Part shown: piece after piece, positions 1 to 10,969 of the stretch | How positions within the stretch are numbered: position 1 is the first letter of the stretch | How the letters are laid out: every line of letters begins with the position of its first letter | Source of the DNA: Trematomus loennbergii | Taxonomy: Eukaryota > Chordata > Actinopteri > Perciformes > Nototheniidae | Assembly (NCBI GenBank): GCA_012861695.1 | Contig: JAAOOA010000016.1 | Location: 21,727,702 to 21,791,701 of the forward strand | Direction of reading: 5' to 3' | DNA length: 64,000 nt | Program-made: the position numbers and the translations under genes | Notes under the pieces: generated by a model | Told to the model about the DNA's origin: nothing | What the model saw: the letters and a program-made list of their open reading frames with translations, nothing else | Databases searched by the model: none

Positions 1-275
1 GTATATGGTGGCCCATAAGGTCAGAGAGACATAAATAAAGCAGGGACTTGATTAGCCGGTCCGTAGTTTAAAGAGTTAAACGTCGCTGCCCGGTGAACAC
101 ACCATTAGTGATCAAAGTGATCAATAAACTAAAGCTCAGCCTCAGAATAAAAAGAGAGTCTTTTATTCAACAATATTTAGAAACATTGGAAGAAACAGAT
201 CACAGTTTGACATTTAGAACATTACAGTATTATTCCAGATATTACAGTCAGTCTGCAGTGCAGTTTCTGTCGTCA

Positions 276-474
276 GGAGAGACTCTCAGACCTGCAGAGG
301 AACCAGAGACACTGAGGAGAGACTCTCAGACCTGCAGAGGAACCAGAGACACTGAGGAGAGACTCTCAGACCTGCAGAGGAACCAGAGACACTGAGGAGA
401 GACTCTCAGACCTGCAGAGGAATCAGAGACACTGTGGAGAGACTCTCAGACCTGCAGAGGAACCAGAGACGCTG
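276..474. repeat. 40-bp minisatellite at the 3' end of the B30.2 exon
   Basis: About five copies of a 40-bp unit (core GACTCTCAGACCTGCAGAGG, starting at 281, 321, 361, 401 and 441) lie in tandem. Most copies are identical, with substitutions in the 3' ones. The array covers the expected end of the B30.2 reading frame and the start of the 3' UTR. Confidence 0.95.
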
Positions 475-1010
475 AGGAACCATCAGGCCAGAACCCAAAC
501 CCAGCATAGAGAGGTTCAGTGAATGTGGTTCTGAAGGTGTGGAGGTGGATCAGTGTGTCAGAGGAGACTCTGTCTGTAGAAGGAGAGAGAGCCAGCAGGA
601 TGATCCAGATACACTGCTACTCTACCAGAGGGGGGGGGGCGAGTACGGGGAGGAGGAGGAGAAGGTGGGGGGGATGTTTGTTACTCTGTTATTGTGCCAG
701 ACATAGTAAGTAACATTAGAGCAGTCCAGTCTCCAGGACTGATCATTCCTTCCAAAAACACTGTCATCACTCTTTCCTCTCCGGCTGATTCCTCTGTAAG
801 TCACTGCTATAGAAACCTGTGTTCTCCACTCGACCTCCCAGTAACAGCGACCAGTCAGAGCTTCTCTACACATCAGCTGACCCCAGTACTCAAACCTCTC
901 TGGATGATCAGGATATGGCTGCTTCGTCATATGTGTCACCCTCCTGTTGTCTTCAGACAGTTTGAGTTTCCTCTCTGCTGTGTTTGTGTCCAGCTCCAGT
1001 TCACAGGCAT
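446..1010 (-). pseudogene. NLR pseudogene B30.2 (PRY-SPRY) exon
   Basis: It starts after a CCATCAG acceptor with CELELDTNTAERKLKLSEDN (PRY) and continues YPDHPERFEYWGQLMCREAL, TGRCYWEVEW and FGRNDQSW (SPRY core). B30.2 is usually the ligand-recognition end of such proteins. The frame breaks at a run of ten G at 630-639 (stop at 624-622) and again at a 4-base tandem duplication near 568-576 inside the LSFYR...DTL stretch. The expected terminal stop, at about 448-446, lies inside a 40-bp tandem repeat. Confidence 0.88.
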
Positions 1011-1321
1011 CTGATGGAGAGAACAGGGAGGATCAGAGAGAGAGAGAGGATGAGAAGAAGTTAAGACATGTGTATCTGTTGGTTCTGTTGGTTCCGTGTT
1101 CACTTTGTTGTGTTTGTGGATCTCATGTGCAGTGTAACATGTGCAGCTCTGAGGAATCAAACTGAAAACACACTCACACTTCCTCAGACCAGGTTTCAAC
1201 CACTGCAGTCCACCATGGTCCATCCTGCGGGAAGAAACACAGTCAGAATCAACTTCATACACCTTCACTCATATCCACCATTAAACAGGAAGCTGAGTCC
1301 CTCAGTCAGTGACAGAGACAC

Positions 1322-1322
1322 A

Positions 1323-1365
<43 letters not shown>

Positions 1366-1420
1366 CATACCCGAGTGTCTCCAGTCAAACAGGAAGCCCC
1401 TCAGTTAGTGACAGAGACAC

Positions 1421-1463
<43 letters not shown>

Positions 1464-1464
1464 A
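1322..1464. repeat. Two (CTGT)n arrays in an NLR intron
   Basis: Two tetranucleotide runs at about 1322-1363 and 1422-1463 are each preceded by a near-identical segment (CAGTCAGTGACAGAGAC / CAGTTAGTGACAGAGAC), so the block is a duplication of roughly 100 bp in the intron before B30.2. Confidence 0.9.
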
Positions 1465-1465
1465 C

Positions 1466-1618
1466 CTGAGTGTCTCCAGTCCAGCAGACAGAAGCTTCTC
1501 TCCTGAGTGTCCTGGATGATTGTAGCTCAGGTCCAGCTCTCGCAGATGGGAGGGGTTGGAGCTCAGAGCTGAAGCCAGAGAAACACAGCCTTCCTCTGTG
1601 ACCAGACAGCCTGACAGA
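1466..1618 (-). pseudogene. NLR pseudogene LRR exon beside (CA)n
   Basis: The exon reads LSGCLVTEEGCVSLASALSS then LRELDLSYNHPGHSGEKLL and ends at ACTCAG/GTACAG. It is open. The acceptor side is unusual: the polypyrimidine tract is replaced by a (TG)n run on this strand, so the true 5' boundary is uncertain by some bases. Confidence 0.78.
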
Positions 1619-1757
<139 letters not shown>

Positions 1758-2098
1758 CACAGTGGATCATCTTAGTCTTTTGTTACTGAAAACCTTCAAC
1801 CAAATAGTGATGACCAACTATGTGGTGGTATCATCAGATCTGCAGGTCTGCAGTAACATTTCTATGTTTCTAATAGATCAAAATGCTTTTTACAGTCACC
1901 ATTTTAACCAATGGGATTAAATGGCAATTAGTTGAACCGACATCACAACCGAACCTATGTATTATTCTCTTTGGACCACAAACAAGTTTAAATCCAGACT
2001 AATATGATCAAAGTTACTAAATTAGCAAACAACTTCAGTATAACATTGCTGCCACGTTTAATACTGGATGATAAGAAAACCTCAACATTTGACTTGTT

Positions 2099-2165
2099 CC
2101 TCAGGTCCAGCTCTAGAGGACCAGGAGCTGAGGACTGAGGACAGAGCTTCACAACTTCTCTCTAC
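2099..2165 (-). pseudogene. Decayed LRR exon fragment
   Basis: About 65 bases match the middle of the LRR exon at 2275-2446 (the segment coding [11 protein letters not shown] then LELDLR), but both exon ends and the splice signals are lost. It shows that at least one more LRR exon once lay here. Confidence 0.6.
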
Positions 2166-2274
2166 GACAATGTACAAACACTAAAATAATTAAATTAAAG
2201 GTCCATCCTATAGTTAAAATATTAAGTAATTAGGAGTTCAGAGGGTCAACATTTGTTAACAGCTTTTCACTAAC

Positions 2275-2446
2275 CTGAGAGTCTCCAGTTCAGTGTGGAC
2301 TCTCCAGTCCAGCAGACAGCAGCTTCACTCCTGAATCCTGCAGGTCGTTGTTACTCAGGTCCAGCTCTCTCAGACTAGAGGACTGGGAGCTGAGGACTGA
2401 GGACAGAGCTTCACAGCTTCTCTCTGACAGGTTACAGCCACTCAGT
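2275..2446 (-). pseudogene. NLR pseudogene LRR exon (172 bp, 2-base deletion)
   Basis: A leucine-rich-repeat exon reads [18 protein letters not shown] then [19 protein letters not shown], the standard 58-codon unit of fish NLRs. It lies between CCAG/ACTGAG and CTCAG/GTTAGTG. Its 172 bp is two short of the usual 174; a missing TG just after SPH produces an in-frame TGA at 2292-2290. Confidence 0.85.
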
Positions 2447-2589
2447 CTGGAGAGGAATCAGTAATTCAGTAGAAATCAATTATACATTTATCATTTTCTG
2501 ATTAAATAATAAATACATTTAATCTGGATAGTTATGTGTTCACGTACAGAGCTTTGTTGGAGGCTTTGACCACTGGCAGCAGCCTGAGA

Positions 2590-4100
2590 CAGGGTGCGTA
2601 CGGTGCTGGAAATCCTTGAAAATGCTTGAAATTGTACGAGGTGTTTTCAAGGTTTGAAAAGTGCTTGAATTTTGGGAATGGTGCTTGAATTTGGGATAAA
2701 GTGCTTGAAATTGTAAATGCTTTACTGCGCTTTTTAGATTAAAAGAAAATAAAGAAGTCGGAGCGCGCTTAATTGCTTCGCTTTTACATAAAACAGCTCC
2801 GCTCCGGCCTTCCCGCGCAATGCGCGTGACCGGCAAGTGTTTTTGTTACGTGTGTGACCTGGGCATTCTGATGAGAGTGATAGATGACAGTATGCCAGGA
2901 GGTTGCCGTTTCAACGAGCGTTGGCTAGCAGAAGACAAATACAAGCCATGGCTAAGACGAGGGTCAAGCGAAGCCCAAGAGCAGCCTCCTGCAAAGTGTG
3001 CAACAATAACAATGTGAGAGTCTGCGCTGACGAGCCACACACCACACGAAAGGTACGCTGTAGTAGAGCATTTTAGATTAGGCGATCGTTGCATGTAAAA
3101 TACATGACACTTTTCTCTGTGCGCGGCAAAACAAGCTCGCCAAAATGGCTTCACTAGTCTGGCAGTATTTTAAGTGTCCGAAAATGACAATAAAATAGCG
3201 GTATGCAACGTGTGAGTGAAGCAGAAATCCTGCAGCTCCACCCGCTGTGACGGACCGTGAATAACTAAACTAGTTATAAATATATTTTTCTTCACTGTCG
3301 GGTCGCTCATTACTGGATCAGTGAGATGCAGGAGATACTGACGGGCTGTCAGGAGAGAGAGAGAGGGGAGAGAGGAAAAGAGAGCGATATCGGTATCGGC
3401 CGATACTGATTCCGGCGATCGGCTCCAAAATTGGCGATCGGAGCATCCCTAATAATTGTATATGATATGTTTTATAATGATTGATCATGAAAGTGTTCTC
3501 AAAGCTGGTAAGGTGCAGCTAGTTTGAATGACTTTGTATACTGCAGGGTAGCTTGTGGATTTACTCCAGGTGGAACTAAAGTCTGATTTAACACTTGATT
3601 ATATTTCACATCATTCATCCACATCTGTAAAGTAACTAAAGGTATTAAATACATGTAGTGTAGTGTAGAGTCAAAGTACACCATTTACCTCTGACTTGTG
3701 TTTACTGCCAACCTAAAAGTACCTCAAAAATAGTAATCAATAATATATTGAAAAGTTATTTGGCTGATTGTTTTATATTGGCTCAGCCAGGTTATATGGG
3801 ATGCCCAGTCTACGTACAGATGGGTCACACATTTTGAAATATTAAACTTAGTTTTTTTTCTAACATTTTGAATTTTTCATCCTCATGTAGAATGCTATTA
3901 TGAAACACACATTTGGTTGTTTATAGCATAAAGAACATCTGATTTAATGTGAGGTAGGGAAATAATCATTTGAGTATAAGTATGTGTATATAAATATGTA
4001 ATTTACAACAGCTGTAAGATGCTTGAAAAGCTTGAAAATGCACCTTGAAAATGCTTGAAAAGTGCTTGAATTTGACTTTGGAAAAGGTGTAAGAACCCTG
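2590..4100. mobile_element. hAT-like non-autonomous element inside the NLR exon
   Basis: A 1511-bp insertion runs from CAGGGTGCGTACGGT to the reverse complement of CAGGGTTCTTACACC. The flanks are direct copies of CTGAGA (2584-2589 and 4101-4106). Without the insert and one copy, the NLR codons on either side join in frame. The ends are rich in CTTGAAAATGCTTGAA motifs. No transposase is seen. The CAGGG termini suggest hAT; a 6-base direct repeat is shorter than the usual 8. An inner block at about 3240-3450 looks like a second, older repeat. Confidence 0.85.
3241..3365. repeat. Dispersed repeat shared in inverse orientation with 16.56-16.65 kb
   Basis: The segment around CTAAACTAGTTATAAATAT and CTCATTACTGGATCAG is found again, reverse-complemented with substitutions, at about 16560-16645. 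It is followed by a GATCGG/CCGATAC-rich stretch ending CGGAGCATCCCTAA, typical of a common fish DNA-transposon end. Confidence 0.6.
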
Positions 4101-6053
4101 CTGAGAAGAGCTTCCTCTGAAGCAGAGTATTTCTTCAGGTCAAACACGTCCAGATCTTCTCCTGATGACAGTAAGATGAAGGCCAGAGCTGACCACAGAG
4201 CAGGAGAGAGATTCTCTTCAGCGAGACATCCTGATCTCAGGGACTGTTGGATCTGCTTCACTAGAGAACGATCATTGAGTTCATTCAGACAGTGGAACAG
4301 GTTGATGCTTCTCTCTGCAGAGGGAGCCTCTCTATCTTCATCTTGATGTACTGGGCTGTTCTGAGTCACTTCCTGTCTGTGTCAGCAGGCCTCGTAGCAG
4401 TTTCTGATTGGTCTGCAGTGAAAGACCCAGGAGGAAGTGGAGGAACAGGTCCAGGTGTCCGTTTAGACTCTGTAAGGCCTGGTCCACAGCACTCTAGTAC
4501 AGATGTGTTAGTTCAGGTTTGACTTCAGACTTCTGGGAGGTTGATGGTTCTTCTTTCAGCAGGTTGACCCCAGAGTTGATGAAGGTCAGATGGACATGAA
4601 GAGCAGCCAGAAACTCCTGAACGCTCAGATGGACGAAGCAGAACACCTTGTCCTGGTACAGTCCTCTCTCCTCTCTAAAGACCTGTGTGAACACTCCTGA
4701 GTACACTGAGGCTGCTCTGATATCGATGCCACACTCTGTCAGGTCGGACTCATAGAAGATCAGGTTGCCTTTCTGCAGCTGCTCAAAAGCCAGTTTTCCC
4801 AGAGACTCCATCATCTTCCTGCTCTCTGGACTACAGTGTTGATCTGTCTCAGCTCCTCCATGATACTTGATGTTCTTCACTTTGGACTGAACCACCAGGA
4901 AGTGGATGTACATCTCAGTCAGGGTCTTGGGCAGCTCTCCTCCCTCTCTGGTTTTCAACATGTTCTCCAGAACTGAAGCGGAGATCCAGCAGAAGACTGG
5001 GATGTGGCACATGATGTGGAGGCTTCGTGAGGTCTTGATGTGAGAGATGATGGTGCCGGCCTGCTTCTGATCTCTGAATCTCTTCCTGAAGTACTCCTCC
5101 TTCTGTGGGTCAGTGAACCCTCGGACCTCTGTCACCATGTCCACAATCAGGAGGGATTTGATTGGCTGCTGCAGGTCGTGTGGTTATCCAGAGGCGAGCA
5201 GAGGGAAGCAGCTTCCCCCTCATAAGGTTTGTCAGCAGCACATCCACTGAGGTGGACTATGTGACATCAGTCAGGACCTCAGTGTTGTGGAAGTCCAGAG
5301 GAAGTCAACACTCATCCAGACCGTCAAAGATGAACACGACCGAGAACTGATCAAACCTGCAGATTCCTGCTTCTCTGGTTTCAGAGAAGAAGTGATGAAC
5401 AAGTTCCACCAAGCTGTACTTGTTCTCTCTCACCACATTCAGCTCTCTGAAAGTGAATGGAAATATGAACTGGATGTCCTGGTGGGCTTTGCCTTCAGCC
5501 CAGTCCAGAGTGAACTTCTGTGTTAAGAATGTTTTCCCAATGCCAGCCACTCCCTTTGTCATCACTGCTCTGATTGGTGCATCTCTTCCAGGTAAGGCTT
5601 TAAAGAGGTCTTCTTGTCTGATGGTTGTTTCTGGTCTGTCTGGTTTCCTGGATGCTGTTTCAATCTGTCTGACCTCATGTTCATCATTGACCTCTGCAGA
5701 CCCCCCCTCTGTGATGTAGAGCTATGTGTAGATCTGGTTCAGAAGGATTGGGTTTCCTGCTTTAGCAATGCCCTCAAACACACACTGGAACTTCTCCTTC
5801 AGGGTGGATTTAAGTTGACTGCACACTGCAGCAGGAGTTCCTGAATGAACAAACAAGTGGAATCAGTGAGTGGATCCTGCAGAAACACTGAGACTCTGAA
5901 CATTTAAGTGTGGCTGTATAGTTTGAATCAGCTCCTCAGAGAACACACTGGTGCAGATGTGTGCAGCATATTAACAGCAGAGTTTGTAAATGTAAACTTC
6001 TCCATGTTCCTCCATCTCCTCTCCATCATGTTAAATGTGTTAAACCCTCTTAC

Positions 6054-6279
6054 TGCTCTGCAGACGGTCAGCCAGCTCCTCCTGCTTCATGCTCCTCAGG
6101 AAGTGCAGTGTGATGTTCAGAAATGCCTCTCTGCTGCTCCTCTGCTCTTCATCCTCACAGTCCAACACCTCCTCTTCCTCACTCTGACTCTCTAAGCCTT
6201 CTGGGTAATCTGAACTCAGAGCCTTCTGGATCTTCTTCAGCTCGTTCTTCACAAAAGTGACGATCTTCTCCTCCAGCAG
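6054..6279 (-). pseudogene. NLR pseudogene exon 4 (pre-FISNA)
   Basis: It starts after a TTCCAG acceptor and ends at AGCA/GTAAGA. It is open throughout and encodes a charged helical segment starting LLEEKIVTFVKNELKKIQ and ending MKQEELADRLQS, the segment just before FISNA in this family. The codon split AGC A/GA joins exactly to the exon starting at 5840. Confidence 0.82.
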
Positions 6280-6300
6280 CTGGAACAGATTGATGAACAT

Positions 6301-6829
6301 TGATCAGATGAATAACGTTAAAACTAAAGTTATTATGTTAGGGATAATGTGCAGCAAGGCGGACTTTATTGAACAAAGAACACCCAACGCAAATCTTGAT
6401 ATCCTCTTTTTTCTATAATCATCCCACCCTCTTGGATTGCACGACTGCCACACTCACACTTAGCTAGGGCCACACCTCACTACAGAATCCTCTGGGATCT
6501 CTTAAACAGATTTAGTCGTCTGCCTTCAATCAGCAGTTCATTGAACCTGGTTCTCCAGAAGTTAGTAGAGGTAGACCTTTCAGAGGTGAATCTGAGCCTG
6601 GTGGTAAACTTGCATAGACTCAATAGCTTCTGATATGTCAATCAGTAGGTCTGATTAATAGTCAGAGATTAATACAGGTCCCCCGACGCAACAACAGTTA
6701 ATTTAAAGAACACAACATGTGAATCTGTCCGTCTGAAGGCCTGCTGGTCTAAACAGAGCAGCACGGACACTGTCAGGACCTGAATGGTAGTTCATCTGTA
6801 GTTCATAGTAAATGTATATTTGTACACAC
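6301..6829. other. NLR intron, no coding signal
   Basis: Intron between the linker and pre-FISNA exons. A short motif near 6347-6362, GGGATAATGTGCAGC, recurs near 23508-23522 inside another element, so it is a fragment of a dispersed repeat. Nothing else is recognised. Confidence 0.5.
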
Positions 6830-6906
6830 CATAAATATGGAGTCCAGGTCTGTGTGATGCTTCGGGGCAGACTGATCACTGGGAACCTCTGAGAACTCCT
6901 GCAGAA
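6830..6906 (-). pseudogene. NLR pseudogene exon 3 (N-terminal linker)
   Basis: With the acceptor at CACAGAG/TTCTG the exon keeps phase with exon 2 and reads VLQEFSEVPSDQSAPKHH then TDLDSIFM. It ends at a TTTATG/GTGTGT donor. The adjacent upstream AG would shift the frame, which decided the boundary. No stop is seen. Confidence 0.7.
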
Positions 6907-7202
6907 CTCTGTGGAGAAAACATCAAGAACATTTAAAGACTCTAATCTGCACACAGCTGACTGAAGGTGTTCTGAGATGAAGACAGAATAACAGGGTAAC
7001 TGTGGATCAGCGGGGAGGGGGGGGGTTATAAAAACACCAACATTACTGAGGCCTGAAAGCGTCCGACCATCAGAAGCCTCACAGCAGCTGATGGTGCAAG
7101 GAACAGAAAGCCCCATTATTATCTGGGCCTGATTTGAACCAATCTGTGGTGCCTTATCCAAAGAGAGTCAGATGGTAACAGAGTCCAGTTTTAAATTCTT
7201 AC

Positions 7203-7303
7203 CTTTCATCAGCACTTTGTCCAGCTTTAAGTAAGGAGAAGACTCCATAGAAAAGTCACTCTTCATGGACACACAGCTGGGATCAGGACTCTGCTGCTGG
7301 ATC
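7203..7303 (-). pseudogene. NLR pseudogene exon 2 (N-terminal linker)
   Basis: It begins after a TATCAG acceptor, reads RIQQQSPDPSCVSMKSD and ends at an AAAG/GTAAGA donor. The SCVSMKSD motif is characteristic of the short repeated N-terminal exons of fish NLRs. It is open in frame; it encodes a linker with no enzymatic role. Confidence 0.75.
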
Positions 7304-7455
7304 CTGATACAAATAGAGAATAATTCATCTTTGTGCTCTTCTTTTTATTGGACTTATGATCAAACTCACATTTTAAACAGGCTAACGCTTTGAGTGTGAA
7401 TAATGAGTGCTGAGCTGTGACATGGAGAAGAGTCATGGACAGTTGGAGATCTCAC

Positions 7456-7544
7456 CTCTGAGCTTTGGTCTGGCGGTCATGTTCCCCACACAGAGACCTT
7501 TTAGAGGGGCGGTCTCCCTCCTCTCGGTCCTCACACTGATCCAT
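7456..7544 (-). pseudogene. NLR pseudogene exon 1 (start codon exon)
   Basis: The ATG at 7544-7542 opens a short acidic peptide beginning MDQCEDREEG and continuing to QTKAQR, typical of the first coding exon of fish NLRC3-like genes. The exon ends at a CAGAG/GTGAG donor. No stop is seen inside it, and it joins in phase to the exon at 7303-7203. Confidence 0.8.
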
Positions 7545-8608
7545 AGCAGAGCCTCCACCTTCACACAAACACAACAACGTGGTTATTCATTACAACAAGC
7601 TTCACATCACAGGACACATCAGTGCTCAGGAACCTTGATGGAGCCTCAACAGGATCTGATCAGGCCAACATGTGTCCCTCAGCCCCAGGCCCACACAGAG
7701 ACTCAGTTACCCCTAAATATATTTGTGTCACAACGTATTACAGAAAACCTGTAATAAGTTGCATTATGTTTGGAAAAAAGATCATGGTTTGTCTTGTTTT
7801 ATGCACGTTAGTTATATAAATGCAGTTAAAGACTTGTATTACAACAATGCTCTACAAAGCTAACCCCAACCCTTTCACTGACTGATTGGAAATCAAAATA
7901 AGATGTAATCTACGGAAACAATTCACTTTGGTATATGGGGATATCATTTTTTAGAAGATCAGGCTGATTTTGTATATTGTTTGTACTTTATATTGTATGT
8001 TGTATTTGTATTGTATGTAGTGTTTATTGTCTGAGGGTGTGTGTTCCTTGTGTAAGGCAGAGGGCACTGAGGACAACGATTTATTACACATGGCCATCAA
8101 ATTGAGCTTGGACTATGATTCTTGGTTAACATCGATGCATCATGTGTTTATCTTTTACATGTATGTGTTTATTCTTCTTTGACCTTCATCTGAATTCTGC
8201 CCTCTAACCAGGGTTGTGAATTAAAGATGTTGGTACAGAGCTTTGAGTGATTTTAGGGATACATTAGTAGAGCCTTCACATTAATAACATTACATATTCA
8301 TAATATAGTGCAACAATAAGAGAGTGTAAAGTAAAATCTTATTACACACAACATGCAGACCGATGAAGATATTCCAGAAACTGAATTTACAATTTGATTA
8401 AAATTGCTCATGTTGAAGTTTATATAATGTATCTGTTATTCTATGTTATAATATTATATATCTAAATATGATGAAAGTTGTTGATTGGAACAGTTTGTGT
8501 AGCTGCAGCTCTCAGCCTAGTTAAATGATGTTGTGAAGAAAAATTACTGTCAGATCAAGTAGAAGGACGACAGGTGGATTCAAGTGCAGCCAATAGCCTG
8601 ATCTTGAT
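7545..8608. other. 5' flank of the NLR pseudogene, no gene seen
   Basis: AT-rich DNA upstream of the NLR start codon. The 5' UTR and promoter of the ancestral gene must have been here, but I see no clear TATA box, further exon or recognisable repeat. Confidence 0.4.
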
Positions 8609-8612
8609 ACAT

Positions 8613-8919
8613 TGTGACGACCCCTGCTTTACTGTCTCCTGTGGTGTGTGTGTATGGCCCTTTAATGTTCTCCCTCTGTTGTGTCAGCGCTGATTGAGGA
8701 CACCTGTCTGCTGGCACCAGAGGATTTAAAGGCCTGAGCCGACTCTCGAGCTCTCGCTCCCGCAGAGGACCTGACCTCGGAGCAGCCACGTTGCTTCGTC
8801 TTTTGTTTTTCCTTTGTGTTAGTTTTTGGTTACGTTAAGCTTCTGTTAATAAATATATTTTTCATATTGTTCTCGTCCTTCCCACGCTTTTTGTTATGGC
8901 CAAGAGCCAGGCCATGACA
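8613..8919 (+). mobile_element. Probable solo LTR (TGTGACG...ATGACA)
   Basis: A 307-bp unit begins TGTGACGACC and ends GCCATGACA, with ACAT directly repeated at both sides (8609-8612 and 8920-8923). It contains a TTTAAA box near 8725 and an AATAAA-type signal near 8850, the order expected of an LTR promoter and polyadenylation site. No internal retroelement genes lie next to it. A related unit is at 10088-10348. Confidence 0.65.
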
Positions 8920-8923
8920 ACAT

Positions 8924-9479
8924 ATACAGGTAATCAATGCGATCCCTCTCTGACTGTGTTTCTGATCTTCTTTTATATCCTTTTCTTAGGTCACAAACAT
9001 CAGTTTTTATTCCTATTCCCTAAATGAATGTTGCCTAGTTCTTATTAGTCATACAGGTTGTTTTGATTGACAGATATGGTGTTGGGCAATGTGTGACGTT
9101 GCCCAAATACCAGTTGTCATGGTCTCCGCTGATATAATTATGCTTATTTACTATTCTACAATAAAGGAATATAATACATTAAATATGTTTTTCTGAGATG
9201 TCTTACTTTATGATATTGAAGCAGTTTTTATTATCTATTAATCAGTTACCAGACCGCCTGTAAACAGCTTCAGACTCTGAACTCCCCTTATTATCTGAGA
9301 GGCACTGGCTGTAAAGATGTCGGTCCTTTTCAAAGAGACTGAGGCTGGTGCCCCACGGGAACGCATACGGCAAAACGCATAGGATTAACGCAATCGCAAT
9401 CGCAAAAAAGCTTCCGTCCACACGCAATATACACTGGATACTAGTGTCTGTTCACACGAGACAGCTCCGTTTATCTCCA
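8924..9479. other. Unassigned DNA before the nested transposon block
   Basis: No gene is recognised. The part from about 9340 has CG-rich short words (CGCATACGGC, CGCAATCGCAATCGC) like the ends of CpG-containing fish MITEs, but I could not define its partner end with confidence. Confidence 0.35.
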
Positions 9480-9718
9480 ACCACTGGAAAAAGCTGCAGT
9501 ACATATGCCGAGCCTGTACGTGGCGCTGTAACTTCCTCCAGAAAAAGCAGCGAAGAAGCATGGTCGTCATGGTTGCCCTTCTGTTTATTCTCCGCGGTGG
9601 GGGCCGAGGGAACCGAGCAGAGTTTTTCGCCGGTCAACGTGTGTAAAAGTTTAAATCTTCCGCACAAAATTATAAAAGTGCCGGTCAAAGGTCTTCTTTG
9701 TTATTTATTAAGCTTTAA
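9480..9718 (-). mobile_element. Fragment related to the 46.4-kb MITE, left of the insertion
   Basis: The sequence, including GCAGTACATATGCC, CTTCTGTTTATTCTCCGC and CCGGTCAAAGGTCTTCTTT, matches the reverse complement of about 46700-47110. The match resumes beyond 16484 (AAACAAATGAATAACGACTC). One copy of this repeat is therefore split by the element at 9719-16484. Outer parts differ from the 46.4-kb copy, so the two are mosaics or distant family members. Confidence 0.7.
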
Positions 9719-10087
9719 AGGGCCCATGTCATGGCCATTTCCACTGATCATAATTACATTGTTGAGGTATACTAAAATAGATTTATACTGTGCAATTTTC
9801 CAAACTCACATTGGTTTCGCATACAGCATCTCTGTCAAGCATGTGTATTCAGCAGTATTCACTCTCTCCACTAAACGACTCGTTGGAGCTCTTGCCCCCC
9901 CCTCCCTGTGAGCCTAGTGTGCTCCGATTGGTCAGCTCGGCCACTCTGTTCTGATTAGTCAACCACCAGAGAGGCTGCGCCCATGTCTAAACGGCTGCTC
10001 TCAGCCGAACATCAGTCTTATCATGGCGTCGGTACAGCCGTATATTTTATATACATATATATATTTTTAACTGTTGTTATAGAAGAG

Positions 10088-10348
10088 TGTGACGGCCCCA
10101 GGGCCTTTGTCTTACGATGGGGTGGAGCTGAAGAGGCTAATCAGCGCGATCACGGACACCTGGCCGGAGCCGAGGTGCTAGCCAGCTGCCTGGAGTCACA
10201 CGGCAGCCTCTCTCTCCCTCCAAGCAGCACAGCAATCCTCTTCCCTGACCACCTATCTCTGCATTTACCACAATAAATGTGCCGTGGTTTTGTAAACTCG
10301 TGTATGTCTCCTTGCCTTTCCGTTGTGGCCTACGAGCCGGTCATAACA
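10088..10348 (+). mobile_element. Solo LTR with AAGAG target duplication
   Basis: A 261-bp unit starts TGTGACGGCC and ends GGTCATAACA, flanked by a perfect 5-bp direct repeat AAGAG (10083-10087, 10349-10353). An AATAAA signal lies near 10272. TG...CA ends and a 5-bp duplication are what an LTR retroelement leaves after recombination between its LTRs. It resembles 8613-8919 in its termini and layout. Confidence 0.8.
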
Positions 10349-10969
10349 AAGAGTAAGTTATTTGTACCTGTAATAAACTACTACTGTTTGATGAGAAATC
10401 AAATCATGGTTTGCTATATATGAATGATATGTTATAGGGGCAAATAATTCAGGGAAGAAAGGATAGGCCTACTAAGTATTTCCATTAAACTTTATTTTTA
10501 GAAATGTACAAAATGAACATAAATATACATATATACACACGGTATATCATCCATTCCTCCTCGCATCTTGCCTGCGCACAGCCGGTGCGGTGCCTTTTAG
10601 CACGAGGCCTCAGTAGTAGTAGAAGTCCCGTCCCCGTCATGGATTGTCCGCCGGGATCTGGCTGGACGAAATCAAATGCAAATCACAAAATATTAGAGAA
10701 ACTTAGTTGTTTTAGATTCGTTAGTAGTAGTTGTGGTAGGAATGTAATGATCAGCTTGCCTGCTAATATGCTAACCTAGCTTTGTTTACCTTGGTAGCTA
10801 ACACGATATGAACGTTAGCTTGGAGGAAAGGCAACTATAATGCAGTGTAATAAAACTACTATGAACAAAACCTAGTGGTTCATATTAGGCTAGCAATAAC
10901 GTGTTTATAATTGCAATCGTATACGGGTATTCTGCTACGTTCGGTCATACAATGGAACTTGCATGAATA

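Larger units (their letters stand above)
2548..5840 (-). pseudogene. NLR pseudogene FISNA-NACHT exon, split by a transposon
   Basis: The large exon starts after an ATTCAG acceptor and ends at GCTCT/GTACGT. The FISNA part includes KSTLKEKFQCVFEGIAKAG, then the NACHT Walker A loop GVAGIGKT at 5553-5530 and the Walker B stretch FIFDGLDE near 5330-5308, followed by the NACHT-associated helices ([20 protein letters not shown] and EDLDVFDLKKYSASEEALL). Known role of the family: ATP-dependent oligomerisation. Lesions: TAG at 5722-5724, TGA just after the Walker B acidic cluster at 5305-5307, TAG at 5257-5259, a 2-base loss near 5140-5147, TAG at 4494-4496 and a frame change near 4345-4400. A 1511-bp element at 2590-4100 separates the exon's last 36 bases from the rest. 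Confidence 0.93.

Noticed and set aside
276..474. CRISPR-like array
   Set aside because: The repeats are directly abutting 40-bp tandem units with no variable spacers, in a vertebrate exon; the 62765-62891 array is the same case.
622..939. Complete B30.2 protein from one frame
   Set aside because: The frame ends at a G-run shift at 630-639 and the rest of the domain lies in other frames.
8613..10348. One LTR retrotransposon bounded by the two LTR-like units
   Set aside because: The two units differ too much, each has its own flanking duplication, and no gag/pol coding lies between them.
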